DNA from: Tahibacter soli
GTDB lineage: Bacteria; Pseudomonadota; Gammaproteobacteria; Xanthomonadales; Rhodanobacteraceae
Reading direction: 5' to 3'
DNA length: 64,000 nucleotides
Assembly: GCF_025717065.2 (NCBI RefSeq)
Contig: NZ_JAOVZO020000001.1
Location: 124,001-188,000, forward strand
Below the pieces are notes generated by a model. The model worked only from the letters and a program-made list of their open reading frames with translations. It ran no database searches and was not told the DNA's origin. This document shows positions 17,460-28,471 of this stretch, in pieces; within the stretch, counting starts at the first letter, position 1, and each line of letters begins with the position of its first letter. The position numbers and the translations under genes were made by a program.

Positions 17460-18854
17460 GTCGGCGAAAACGAGATCCGACGACAGCCGCGTCAGCACGA
17501 GATCGTAGTCGGTGTTGGCGGTGGCCGAATCGGGCGATTCTCCGGCGACGAGCGGCTGGCCGCCGTCGAGCGCGATGCGCCTGAACGTCGTGCTGTACGA
17601 CTCGATCGTCGGCGTCGAACGGCGCGCCGTGTACAGCGTTTCGGCGCTCGTGCCGTTGAACGCCGTGTCCGGCACGCCCGCCGCGGTCAGGCGCAGCACG
17701 GCGCCCTTGCGCGCCGCGGCGTATTCGCCGGCGACGACGACGCGGCCGAGACCGTCGACGGCCACGTCGCCGTAGATCGTGTCGTTCGTGCCGGTCACGA
17801 ACAGGCCGCGGCCGGCGACGTTGCCGAACGTCGTGTCTTCCGCGACGCTCGCGGCCTGCCGGCGCAGCACGACGCCGCGCACTTTCAGGTCGGACATCGT
17901 CGTATAGCCGGCCGCGAGGATCTTGCCGTCGGCCTGCACCGCGATGCCGCGCATGTAGTCGAGCGGAAAGCCGCCGGCGGTACCGCGGTCGATCGCATAG
18001 GTGAAGGTCGTCGACGACGACGTGACGAGATCGCGCGTGACGATGAACCAGTCGGTATTGCTCGCGCCCTCCGCATAGTCGCCGCCGATGACGAGCCGGT
18101 TGCGCGTCGCGTCGTGCACGACGCGCGCGACGCTGACGACGTTGCGGCATTGCGCCCGGCAGTACAGCGCGGTGCCGTTGCCGGACGAGCCGAACGCCGT
18201 GTCGCGCGCGCCGTCGGGCTTGAGCTTGACCACGCCGACGGTCGTCATCGGCGTGCCGTTGTCGTCGTCGCTGATCATGCCGGCGACGACGACCGAGCCG
18301 TCCGGCAAGGTCGCGACGCTGCCCGGCGTGTCGTTGACGCGGCTGTGCGGGGCGTCGTAGTCGAACGCGACCGACGTGCCGCCGTCGCCGGCGAAGCTCG
18401 TGTCGTCGGCGCCGTTCGCAAGGAAACGGACGACGCCGAAGTCGGCCTGGCCGAGCGCGCCGGGCGTCGCGCCGACGACGACGATGCGGCCCTGCGCGTC
18501 GACGGTCATGTCGGTGACGGTGCTCAGGAACGCGTCCTTGACGACGCGCCCGTCCGTGCCGAACGTGCTGTCGTTCGTGCCGTTGCGTCGAAATTTATGC
18601 AGAAAAATCAACCTGCCGGCGGCGCCGCCGGCGATCGCGCCGGCGATGACGTAGCCGCCGTCAGGCGTGCGCCGCACGCCGACGATGCGCTCGTCCTGCG
18701 TCCCGCCGCCGGCCTGAAAGCTGCGCCGCCACCCGGCCGGCGTATCGGTCAGTCCCGCCGCGAACGTGGTATCGACCGCGTTGTCGGCTGCCCGGATCTG
18801 CGCGAGCGGGAGGAGGGCGGCGACGGCGACGAACAGGCGACAGGGCGACGGCAT
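17451..18854 (-). CDS. Secreted delta-60 repeat protein ending FADGF
   Basis: This 467-residue exported protein starts at ATG 18854. Its signal peptide has the core LFVAVAALLPLAQIRA, cut before ADN. At least six delta-60 repeats are visible, with the typical DTTFG/LPDGSVVVAG pattern: RNGTNDSTFGTDGRVV, GADDTSFAGDGG, DGARDTAFGSSGNG, AEDTTFGNVAGRG, GVPDTAFNGTSAE. The last residues are LVFADGF, directly followed by the stop. It lies between kinases C and D on the same strand, 59 bases after kinase D, so it may belong to the ECF/kinase operon and could be an exported output or ligand. That link is inferred from position only. Confidence 0.88.
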   Translation of the reverse strand: MPSPCRLFVAVAALLPLAQIRAADNAVDTTFAAGLTDTPAGWRRSFQAGGGTQDERIVGVRRTPDGGYVIAGAIAGGAAGRLIFLHKFRRNGTNDSTFGTDGRVVKDAFLSTVTDMTVDAQGRIVVVGATPGALGQADFGVVRFLANGADDTSFAGDGGTSVAFDYDAPHSRVNDTPGSVATLPDGSVVVAGMISDDDNGTPMTTVGVVKLKPDGARDTAFGSSGNGTALYCRAQCRNVVSVARVVHDATRNRLVIGGDYAEGASNTDWFIVTRDLVTSSSTTFTYAIDRGTAGGFPLDYMRGIAVQADGKILAAGYTTMSDLKVRGVVLRRQAASVAEDTTFGNVAGRGLFVTGTNDTIYGDVAVDGLGRVVVAGEYAAARKGAVLRLTAAGVPDTAFNGTSAETLYTARRSTPTIESYSTTFRRIALDGGQPLVAGESPDSATANTDYDLVLTRLSSDLVFADGF

Positions 18855-18913
18855 GGCGGTACTCCACGGATTCGGTGTCCGGGAGTACGCAGCGGCGCGG
18901 CGGAAAGTGACAT

Positions 18914-21743
<2,830 letters not shown>

Positions 21744-21760
<17 letters not shown>

Positions 21761-22316
21761 CGCCGCCTCCCTGTCGCATTTCCACGGCGAGCAGCGCGCG
21801 TGCGGCCTGCCAGTCGCGCAGCACCGTGCGTACGGTGAGGCCTTCGATCTGCGCGATTTCGGCGAACGACAGCCCGCCGAAAAAATGCCATTGCACGACG
21901 CGCGCCGCGCGGTCGTCGACGGTTTCGAGCTGCGACAGCGCCTGGTCGAGCGCGAGCACGTCGACGGCGATGTCGCCGCCGTCCGGCACGTGTTCGTCGA
22001 GCGTGACGAGCGCGATGCCGCCGCCGCGCTTGCCGGCCTGCGCGCGGCGCGCCTGGTCGATCAGCACCTGCCGCATCGCGCGCGCGGCGAGCGCCATGAA
22101 GTGCGCGCGGCTGGTCGCGTCGAGCGCGCCGCCGGCGAGCTTCAGATACGTTTCGTGCACCAGCGCGGTCGTCGACAGCGTCTGGTCGCGCGCGCCGCGC
22201 AGCTGGCGGTGCGCGCAGCGGTGCAGTTCGTCGTAGAGCCGCCGGAACAGGTGCTGCCGCGCGTCTTCGTCGCCGCGGCCGGCCGCCGCGAGGAGTTCCG
22301 TGATCGCCTCGTTCAT
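21744..22316 (-). CDS. ECF RNA polymerase sigma factor (TIGR02999-like)
   Basis: This 190-residue sigma-70 family factor of the extracytoplasmic group has region 2 with FRRLYDELHRCAHRQLRG and TTALVHETYLKLA, a basic linker (QARRAQAGKRGGG), and region 4 with HFFGGLSFAEIAQIEGLTVRTVLRDWQAARALL as the helix-turn-helix. The TTALVHETYLKL and WRxARA features mark the subgroup found beside Ser/Thr kinases. There is no anti-sigma gene nearby, so control is probably by the overlapping kinase. The ATG at 22316 is chosen because the product starts like the family. A TTG ten codons upstream is the alternative. Confidence 0.92.
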
Positions 22317-22777
22317 TCCCCTGCGCCCGGCCGCTGTCGGCACCAAGCATTGCCGCCGGGTTCGTCGCCGTCAACGTCGGGTGGCGCGAATGCAGGCATA
22401 TGCACGGTCGAGAACCGCACGGCGTCGTGCGCCGGCCGTCCCCGGAGAGCCGGCAAGACCGTCCGGTCGACTGCGTCTCGGGTCGCATTCGATACATCCG
22501 CCCGACGGCGAGGCGCAGTCGGTTGGATTCGTCGCCGGGCCGAGCGTTCGGGCGGCGGCGGGGGGCGGCGTCATCCCCCCTGTCGCGATCGCGTCGTCGG
22601 CGCAGAGCGTCACGACGTGCGTCGACCGCAGCGTGCCGGGGCTGCGGCGACGCCCGATGCCGGCAGCTTCGGCCCCGCCGGTTCGGCGACGCGGCCGACA
22701 GCACCTTCGCGGACGACATCGACCGATAGCGTTTCGTCGTTGAAAAGCAGGGCTCCCGCGCAATACGCGGGAAACCT
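22317..22777. other. Gene-poor stretch upstream of sigma factor
   Basis: About 460 bases carry no frame with protein-like composition. There is a G6/C6 inverted run (22560-22580) and a small stem-loop at the right end (22754-22772). The promoter of the sigma-factor operon should lie at the left end, but I see no convincing -35/-10 pair. Self-activation through an ECF-type promoter is possible but unproven. Confidence 0.4.
22754..22772 (-). terminator. Small stem-loop after hypothetical gene
   Basis: The seven-base stem TCCCGCG / CGCGGGA has the loop CAATA. It lies just downstream of the stop at 22778. On the minus strand CTTTTC occurs about ten bases later. Confidence 0.4.
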
Positions 22778-23179
22778 TCATTCGTCCCGCGGACGCACCG
22801 CCGGCTCGATCAGCCGGTCGTCGGCGAACAGCTGCAGCAGGCGCAGATGCAACGCCGTGCGATCGAGCACGGTATTCACCGCGAGTACGACGCGCGCGGA
22901 GTCGGCGCCGCGCTCGGCGCGCAGAACGTCCACGCGCGCGCGCCGGTCGGGCCGCCACAGCTGGCCGGCGCCGAGGCGCACGCCGTCGACGAGCGCGTCG
23001 CGTACCTGTTGTGCCCGCCAGTGCGGATCGGACAGCCGGGCGTGGACGCGCACGACGTCGTCGGCATCCAGCGGAGTGCCTTCAAGCGTCACCGTGTACG
23101 CGGCAGGAATGCCGTCGTCGCTCGCGCCATCGATCAATCCGTGCCACCGATGCACGACGTTTCTCCGTTCGTCCCCCAT
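22778..23179 (-). CDS. Hypothetical protein, 133 aa
   Basis: No family is recognised. The chosen ATG at 23179 gives MGDERRNVVHRW. Earlier in-frame starts give a lead peptide of low-complexity residues. The protein is soluble and predicted to be mostly beta strands with one closing helix: AAYTVTLEGTPLDADDVVRVHARLS, RRARVDVLRAE, ARVVLAVNTVLDRTALHLRLL. No signal peptide or membrane segment is seen. It is divergent from the outer-membrane barrel gene and shares with it a promoter region that contains an 18-bp palindrome, so the two may be co-regulated. Confidence 0.6.
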   Translation of the reverse strand: MGDERRNVVHRWHGLIDGASDDGIPAAYTVTLEGTPLDADDVVRVHARLSDPHWRAQQVRDALVDGVRLGAGQLWRPDRRARVDVLRAERGADSARVVLAVNTVLDRTALHLRLLQLFADDRLIEPAVRPRDE

Positions 23180-23248
23180 GGCCGGCGACTGTCCGGTGGC
23201 GCATGCCGGGCGCGCATGTGACGATAGTACGGGTCGGGCCGCCGATTC

Positions 23249-23266
23249 GATGAAACATGTTTCATC
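23249..23266. promoter_or_regulatory. Perfect 18-bp palindrome, likely operator
   Basis: GATGAAACATGTTTCATC reads the same on both strands. It lies in the 245-base divergent region, 70 bases before the start of the minus-strand gene and 158 bases before the plus-strand barrel gene. Its core GAAAC-N2-GTTTC fits the published form of PsrA-type (TetR family) sites. The regulator is not in the window. Confidence 0.6.
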
Positions 23267-23424
23267 ATGGCGCGGTTCGTGTATACGTGTTGACGTGGAT
23301 ACATGTGAAATGAAACGGATGCGCCCGCTGTGCGAGTTACAGCGCGCTCGTTGCAGTCGTGACACAATATCGACGTCGTGGCCAAGGCAACGTCTCTCCC
23401 CTGAAAACGCAAGGAAGGATCCCC

Positions 23425-24255
23425 ATGAACAAAAACAGAAACCTGCTGTCGCGCTCGATTTGTGCGGCCGTGCTGGCCGGCGCCGCCGGCGCCGCCGCGG
23501 CCGATACGCATCCGGCGCTCGACCGGATCAGCATCTCGCTCGGCGTCTATCAGGCCGACAGCGACGCCGACGCGCGCATCGACGGTTCCGGCGGTTCGCT
23601 CGGCAGCAACGTGAATTTCGAAGACGACTTCGGCCTGACCAAGGATCGCGAAGTCGCGCGCGCGCGCCTGAGCTTTCTGATCGGCGACAGCCAGGGCCTG
23701 GAAATCGACGGCTACAGCTTCAACCGCAGCGCGACGAAGACGCTCGACCGCACGATCGTGTACGACGGCAGCACGTTCGACGTCGACGCGCAGGTGCACG
23801 GCAGGCTCGACATGGATTTCGCGTCCGTCGCCTGGCGCTGGTGGATTCCGGCCGGCGACGCCGACGTTTGGGGCGTGGGCCTCGGCGCCGGCTACTATCG
23901 CGTCGCGGGCCAGGTTGCGGGCGAGGCCACGCTGAACGGCGAGCCGCAGTTCGTACGCACGGACGAGAGCGCTTCGGCGTGGGCGCCGCTGGTCGAACTG
24001 GGCTGGCGCCACGCGTTCTCCGACCGCGCGCGCCTGTACGCCGACATTTCCGGCGTATACAAGTCTAGCGGTTCAATTTCCGGGCATATCTACAACGGCG
24101 CGCTCGGATTCGAGTACTTCCCGTGGCAGGCGATCGGCTTCGGCATCGAATACGGCGCGCAGCGCATCAAGATCGACGCGGACAAGACGAACTTCGACGG
24201 CGAGTTGAACATCAACCTGAGCGGCCCTTCGGCGTTCCTCAAGGCGCGCTTCTGA
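23425..24255 (+). CDS. Outer-membrane beta-barrel protein
   Basis: This 276-residue protein follows a strong AAGGAAGGA site. The signal peptide spans about residues 1-26 (core ICAAVLAGAAGAAAA). The rest alternates polar and hydrophobic residues in barrel-like strands: DRISISLGVYQAD, ARARLSFLIGD, FASVAWRWWIP, VWGVGLGAGYYRVAG, PLVELGWRHAF, GALGFEYFPWQAIGFGIEYGAQ. It closes with FLKARF, a typical C-terminal aromatic Omp end. It resembles small OmpA/OmpW-like barrels without a peptidoglycan domain. The conserved SLGVY..DS start is common in Lysobacterales. The function could be a pore or an adhesin. It is a single gene followed by a hairpin. Confidence 0.85.
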   Translation: MNKNRNLLSRSICAAVLAGAAGAAAADTHPALDRISISLGVYQADSDADARIDGSGGSLGSNVNFEDDFGLTKDREVARARLSFLIGDSQGLEIDGYSFNRSATKTLDRTIVYDGSTFDVDAQVHGRLDMDFASVAWRWWIPAGDADVWGVGLGAGYYRVAGQVAGEATLNGEPQFVRTDESASAWAPLVELGWRHAFSDRARLYADISGVYKSSGSISGHIYNGALGFEYFPWQAIGFGIEYGAQRIKIDADKTNFDGELNINLSGPSAFLKARF

Positions 24256-24300
24256 GCGATCGGGCGACCCTGGCGCAACGCCGGGCGCGAGTTCTCACCG

Positions 24301-24327
24301 GAAACCCCGGCGCAAGGCCGGGGTTTC
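24301..24327. terminator. Bidirectional terminator hairpin
   Basis: The perfect 11-bp stem GAAACCCCGGC / GCCGGGGTTTC has the loop GCAAG. It is located between the barrel gene (plus) and the LysM gene (minus), which converge here. AAA/TTT ends of the stem provide short A and U runs on either strand. Confidence 0.75.
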
Positions 24328-24349
24328 GAGAAATCGGATGCGTCGTGGC

Positions 24350-24778
24350 CTACGGGATGCGCAGCACCTGGCCCGGATAGATATGGTCCGGATCCTTGAG
24401 CATCGGCTTGTTCGCTTCGAAGATCTTGTTGTAGTCGCCGGCCTTGCCGTAGACCTCCTTGGCGATCTTCGACAGCGTGTCGCCTTTTTTAACCGTATAC
24501 ATCTTCGATTCGCTGTCGGGCTTGGCCACCGTCACCGCGTCTTCGACGTTCTGCACGCCCTTGATGTTGCCGGCCGCGAGGATCAGTTTCTCCTTGTCCG
24601 CCTGCGTCTGCGCGTTGCCGGTGACCTTGACCGTGCCGTCGATGAACTGGACGTCGACGTCGCTGACGCCGATTTCCTTCTCGATGTGCTGTTTGATCTG
24701 CGTGCCGGCCGTGGCGGGATTCGCCACCGCGTCGAGCACCTTTGCGCCTGCTTCTTTGACGAAATCGAACAGTCCCAT
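24350..24778 (-). CDS. lysM: BON and LysM domain protein (Kbp/YgaU-like)
   Basis: The 142-residue protein has an N-terminal FDFVKEAGAKVLD segment, a BON domain (about 28-85, VQFIDGTVKVTGNAQTQADKEKL) and a LysM domain (about 93-142, YTVKKGDTLSKIAKEVYG... IYPGQVLRIP). The E. coli counterpart (149 residues) is cytoplasmic and binds potassium. LysM domains also bind peptidoglycan. No signal peptide is seen, in line with the E. coli protein. AAGGAGAG precedes the ATG. It is 20 bases downstream of the DUF937 gene and probably in one transcript with it. Confidence 0.92.
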   Translation of the reverse strand: MGLFDFVKEAGAKVLDAVANPATAGTQIKQHIEKEIGVSDVDVQFIDGTVKVTGNAQTQADKEKLILAAGNIKGVQNVEDAVTVAKPDSESKMYTVKKGDTLSKIAKEVYGKAGDYNKIFEANKPMLKDPDHIYPGQVLRIP

Positions 24779-24798
24779 TGCTCTCTCCTTATCGTGAA

Positions 24799-25599
24799 TT
24801 AACGTCTGGCCATCGAACCGATCAAACCGCCGCCGACCTGCATCAGGTCGGAAAGATCCACATCGCCGTCGCCGTCGCGGTCGAGCACGGCGCCCAGCAG
24901 GCCGCCGGTGACGCCGCCGCCGGCGCGCGCGCGCTCGTTGTCGCGTCCGAGCGCTTCTCCGAGGCCGCCGGGCCCGAGCTGCTGGTTGCGATTCATGCGG
25001 CCGAGCACCGCCATGACGATCGGCGCGAGCATCGCCAGGAGCTGCATCGCGTTGCCGGCGCTCATGCCGGTCGTCTGACCGAGGCCGTCGGCCGCTTGCT
25101 TTTGCCGTGAGCCGAAGATGTGGCCGAGTATCGCGCCGCCGATGCCGCCGCCCTGCGTGCCGCCGGCCTGGCCGCCGCCCAGGACGCTGCCGAGCACGTC
25201 GCCGATGCCGCCGCCCTGCGCGCCGCCGGTCTGGCCGCCGCCCAGGACGCCGCCGAGCACGTCGCCGATGCCGCCGCCCTGCGCGCCGCCGGCCCGGCCG
25301 CCGCCCAGGACGCTGCCGAGCACGTCGCCGATACCGCCGCCGCCCTGCGCGCCGCCGCCGAACAGGCCGCCCAGCAGGCCGCCGATGTCGACGCCGGAGT
25401 GGTCGCGTTCGAGGGCGCCGTGCAGCGCCTGCGCGCCTTCGGGCGTAGCGCTGTTGCGTGCCAGCGCCCCGACCATCAGCGGCAGGGCCTGTGCGATGGC
25501 GTTCTGAGCCTCGTCGGGCGACAGTCCGAAGCGCTGTGCGACCGCGCCGATTTCCTGGTCGCCGATTTCATTCATTACCGCGTCGACTACGCCGCTCAT
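24799..25599 (-). CDS. DUF937 family protein with Gly-rich tandem repeats
   Basis: The 266-residue protein starts with the DUF937 signature (MNEIGDQEIGAVAQRFGLSPDEAQNAI.. LPLMVGALARNS). Three exact 21-residue units GGGIGDVLGSVLGGG(Q/R)xGGAQ then form a low-complexity centre (about residues 85-160). The C-terminal third has a helix AMQLLAMLAPIVMAVLGR and a calcium-loop-like DRDGDGDVDLSDLMQ. AGGAGATC precedes the ATG. Its function is unknown. Family members often sit near LysM proteins, as here. The repeat number may vary between strains. Confidence 0.88.
   Translation of the reverse strand: MSGVVDAVMNEIGDQEIGAVAQRFGLSPDEAQNAIAQALPLMVGALARNSATPEGAQALHGALERDHSGVDIGGLLGGLFGGGAQGGGGIGDVLGSVLGGGRAGGAQGGGIGDVLGGVLGGGQTGGAQGGGIGDVLGSVLGGGQAGGTQGGGIGGAILGHIFGSRQKQAADGLGQTTGMSAGNAMQLLAMLAPIVMAVLGRMNRNQQLGPGGLGEALGRDNERARAGGGVTGGLLGAVLDRDGDGDVDLSDLMQVGGGLIGSMARR
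25139..25327 (-). repeat. Three 63-bp tandem repeats inside DUF937 gene
   Basis: Three in-frame units of 63 bases encode GGGIGDVLGSVLGGG(Q/R)xGGAQ-like 21-residue blocks, with a fourth partial unit at the right. They are coding repeats, not a CRISPR array, since there are no unique spacers. Confidence 0.9.
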
Positions 25600-25751
25600 G
25601 GCTGATCTCCTAAAAAACTTCCAGAAACGTCACACTACCACCAGCGCAACGGCTGTGCGCGACAGTTTGCAATCCTGCACATGTTGTTCACAGTGTTTTG
25701 GCGCGCGTTATGCAACCGACGCGGTAGTCTGGCAGGTATCGATTGCTACCG

Positions 25752-26081
25752 ATGACGACACCCGTGGATCGAATGGAAGAACTGCGCCAGCGCTACGCGC
25801 AATCGCTGCCGCAAAAGGGGCGCGACATCGCGCGGCAGTGGCAGGCGTGCGACGCGGCGCCGCAAGACCGGCGCGCGCTCGTCGAACTGCACCAGCAGGT
25901 GCACCGCCTGAGCGGTTCGGCGCCGGCCTACGGCTTCGACGAGCTCGGCGCACTGGCGCAGCCGATCGACGCCGCGATCGCCGAATGGCTCGCCCGCAAC
26001 GCCGACGGCCGCGAGCAGGCCGAACTCCTGCGCCTGATCGAACCCCGCGTCCGCGCCCTGGTGACCGCGCTCGCATTCTGA
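25752..26081 (+). CDS. HPt (histidine phosphotransfer) domain protein
   Basis: This 109-residue helical protein carries the HPt core HQQVHRLSGSAPAYGFDELG (about 43-62). The phosphorylated residue is the His of HRLSGSA, as in family members with H-x-L-x-G-(S/A). Flanking helices are MEELRQRYAQSLPQK and LARNADGREQAELLRLIEP. It would pass a phosphoryl group between a hybrid kinase and a response regulator, neither of which is in this window. The ATG at 25752 is taken; ATG 25773 is an alternative. It is 111 bases upstream of arginase on the same strand, and the two probably have separate functions. Confidence 0.8.
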   Translation: MTTPVDRMEELRQRYAQSLPQKGRDIARQWQACDAAPQDRRALVELHQQVHRLSGSAPAYGFDELGALAQPIDAAIAEWLARNADGREQAELLRLIEPRVRALVTALAF

Positions 26082-26192
26082 ACCGCGCGAAGTCGTCGGC
26101 GTACGGAAACTGGCTGCGCGACCCGGCGCGCGGCTATGCTTGGCGTTTTCCGCAGGGGCGCGCCGCACGTGGCCTGCGCCAACGAGGTTCAC

Positions 26193-27113
26193 ATGAATAC
26201 ATTTCCACCGGTAGTGCTGATCGGCGCGCCGACCGACATCGGCGCCGGCCATCGCGGCGCCTCGATGGGGCCCGAAGCGCTGCGCGTCGCCGGCATCGCG
26301 CATGCGCTCAAAGGGCGCGGACTCGACGTGATCGACCGCGGCAATCTTGCCGGTCCGGTCAATCCGTGGCTGCCGCCGCGCGACGGCTACCGGCACCTGG
26401 AGGAAGTGGTCGCGTGGAACCGCGCCGTGCTCGACGCCGTCTACGCCGAACTCGAGGCGGGGACGCTGCCGATCCTGCTCGGCGGCGACCATTGCCTGGC
26501 GATGGGCTCGATCACCGCGGTCGCGCGGCACTGCCGCGAGCGCGGCAAGAAGCTGCGGGTGCTGTGGCTCGATGCGCACGCCGACTTCAACACGAACGTC
26601 ATTACGCCGTCGGGCAACGTCCACGGCATGCCGGTCGCGTGCCTGTGCGGCTACGGCCCGGCCGAACTGACGCACCTCGGCGGCGCGTCGCCGGCGCTGC
26701 AGCCGGGCGAAATCCGGCAGATCGGCATCCGCTCGGTCGATCCGGGCGAAAAGAAGCTGGTGCACGACGTCGGGCTCGACATCTACGACATGCGCTACAT
26801 CGACGAAATCGGCGTCAGCCGCGCGATGAAGGAAGCGCTCGAGGGCGTCGACGCCGACACGCACCTGCACGTGAGCTTCGACGTCGATTTTCTCGACCCG
26901 GCGATCGCGCCGGGCGTCGGCACGCGCGTCAAGGGCGGCCCGAACTACCGCGAAGCGCAGCTCGTGATGGAGATGATCGCCGACACGGGGCGGGTGGGTT
27001 CGCTCGACATCGTCGAACTCAACCCGGCGTTCGACAAGCGCAACCAGACCGCGAAGCTCGCCGTCGACCTCGTTGAAAGCCTGTTCGGAAAATCAACGCT
27101 CATGCGCGACTGA
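26193..27113 (+). CDS. rocF: Arginase
   Basis: The enzyme cuts L-arginine to ornithine and urea in the cytosol. The 306-residue protein has the binuclear manganese motifs GGDHCLAMGS, DAHADFNTN, and SFDVDFLDP, plus the arginase-type end VELNPAFDKRNQTAKLAVDLVESLFG. The start ATG 26193 has GAGG upstream and gives the usual VVLIGAPTDIGAGHRGASMGPEALR beginning. Its 3' end overlaps the opposite gene by 21 bases. It is not in an arg operon here, so it probably serves arginine degradation. Confidence 0.95.
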   Translation: MNTFPPVVLIGAPTDIGAGHRGASMGPEALRVAGIAHALKGRGLDVIDRGNLAGPVNPWLPPRDGYRHLEEVVAWNRAVLDAVYAELEAGTLPILLGGDHCLAMGSITAVARHCRERGKKLRVLWLDAHADFNTNVITPSGNVHGMPVACLCGYGPAELTHLGGASPALQPGEIRQIGIRSVDPGEKKLVHDVGLDIYDMRYIDEIGVSRAMKEALEGVDADTHLHVSFDVDFLDPAIAPGVGTRVKGGPNYREAQLVMEMIADTGRVGSLDIVELNPAFDKRNQTAKLAVDLVESLFGKSTLMRD

Positions 27114-28469
27114 GCGTCTCGCGCCATGCCGCAGCTGCCGCAAGCCCGCGAGCAGCACGATCAGCGCGATCGACAGCAAAGCCAGCGTGCCCGCCGCCGG
27201 AACCGGCCGCGCGCCGCCGTCGCCACGCAGTTCGACGTAGCGCAGGAAGCGAATGCCGGTCGCCGCGTGGTAGTCGGCGACCGCGAACGTCCACGGCGAG
27301 TCGGCGACGAAGTTGTGCCGGGTCAGCCGCGCCGGCAGCCCGAATGTCCCGGTCGGCCGGGGTTCCCGGAACGTACCGTCGGGCGTGCCTGCGGCGTCGA
27401 GCGCGAACAGGAACGTTCCATGGCCCGGCGTGGGGATGAAGCCGCTTTCGCGATAGATGCCGACCAAAGCACGGCCGCGGTCGAACGGCTGCACGGTTCT
27501 GATGCTGTCGGGGCCGTCGACCGCTGTCGTCATGCGGCCTTCGCGGTCGAGATAGCCGGCCAGCATCGACGCGTCGCTCGCGACCGCGTAGCGGCCCGAC
27601 GCCAGCGCGAATACGTCGACGAGGTGCCGATCGCCGTCGTCGCCGACGTCGCGCCAGCCGTCGCCGCCGTCGACCGTGCCGTCGGCGCGGTAGCGGCGCC
27701 AGCGGTTGACCGCGCGGCCGTCGCGCGCCGCGGTGTGCAATACCTGAAATCCGCCGTCCGGCAGCGGCATCGTGTCGCCGTAGCGGCCCGGCAGGTCGGG
27801 CAGTTCGACGAGTCCGGCCCGGCCGAACGCCGTGTCGAGCCGGCCGTCGCCGGTCACGCGCAGGAGCCGCGCACTGCCGTGCGTCATCGGCGGCAGCGAA
27901 AGGAACGGTCGCCAGGGAATCGACGCGATCAGAAAACCGTCGCCGTGCTTGTGCGCCGTCCACGCGTCGGCCGTCTGCGGCAGCGGCAGCGAGAGCGCAA
28001 GTCCGTGGTTGAAATCGCGCGACGGTTTTCCGTCGGCGCCGAAGCGCAGCAGCAGCGCGTCGCCGATGCCCGCGGCGCGGCGCAGCCAGACGAACGCGAG
28101 CACGCCGCCGTCGGACAGCGGCAGCAGTCGCGCCAGATTGACCGTCTGCGCCGGACTGCCGACCGGCGTCTGCGCGACGCCGCCGCCGAACGCCGCGTCG
28201 ATCGCGCCGTCTGCCTGCAGCTTGCCGAGGACGAGCACGTTGCCCCCGCTCGCGCTGCTGCGGCCGGCCAGCGCGAACACGAGCGCGCCGTCGGCGGCGA
28301 CCGCGAGGTGCACGTCGTCGCTGCCGTTGTCGTCGAACCCGGCGACCTGGACGACGCCGCCGGCGCCGAATCCGGGATCCGGCACGACGACGGCGCGCGC
28401 GGTCGACGCGACGGCCAGAAACAGCGCGACGACGAAGAAACCGCGAACGGACCGTTTCGCCGCGACCAC
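27093..28469 (-). CDS. Secreted delta-60-like protein, third of array, C-terminal membrane anchor
   Basis: The 458-residue protein is read from GTG 28469, two bases after the previous stop, so it is translationally coupled. The signal peptide has the core FFVVALFLAVASTARA. It carries propeller repeats with the shared pattern (VPDPGFGAGGVVQVAGF, DGRLDTAFGRAGLVELPDLPGR, MPLPDGGFQVLHTAARDG, NRWRRYRADGTVDG). It ends with a Pro-x-x-x-G motif plus hydrophobic stretch and basic tail: PVPAAGTLALLSIALIVLLAG then RQLRHGARR. That tripartite end resembles PEP-CTERM/IPTL-type sorting signals. Its last 21 bases overlap the arginase gene on the other strand. Confidence 0.85.
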   Translation of the reverse strand: MVAAKRSVRGFFVVALFLAVASTARAVVVPDPGFGAGGVVQVAGFDDNGSDDVHLAVAADGALVFALAGRSSASGGNVLVLGKLQADGAIDAAFGGGVAQTPVGSPAQTVNLARLLPLSDGGVLAFVWLRRAAGIGDALLLRFGADGKPSRDFNHGLALSLPLPQTADAWTAHKHGDGFLIASIPWRPFLSLPPMTHGSARLLRVTGDGRLDTAFGRAGLVELPDLPGRYGDTMPLPDGGFQVLHTAARDGRAVNRWRRYRADGTVDGGDGWRDVGDDGDRHLVDVFALASGRYAVASDASMLAGYLDREGRMTTAVDGPDSIRTVQPFDRGRALVGIYRESGFIPTPGHGTFLFALDAAGTPDGTFREPRPTGTFGLPARLTRHNFVADSPWTFAVADYHAATGIRFLRYVELRGDGGARPVPAAGTLALLSIALIVLLAGLRQLRHGARRSVAHER

Positions 28470-28471
28470 GG

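Noticed and set aside
15032-17584. Very long open frame (850 codons) on the plus strand across kinase C
   Set aside because: It runs exactly antisense to a clear kinase gene. Its composition is Arg/Ala/Val-rich with no known motif, as expected from GC-rich third positions.
22560-22580. G6/C6 inverted run as a terminator
   Set aside because: It has only six pairs, no U tract, and a position in the middle of the sigma-factor upstream region. Chance is likely in such GC-rich DNA.
22400-22729. Possible 109-codon gene on the plus strand
   Set aside because: The composition is Arg/Ser-rich and shadow-like, with no ribosome site and no family likeness.
25139-25327. Regular repeats that might suggest a CRISPR array
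   Set aside because: The units are 63 bases in frame, encode Gly-rich protein and have no unique spacers or cas genes.
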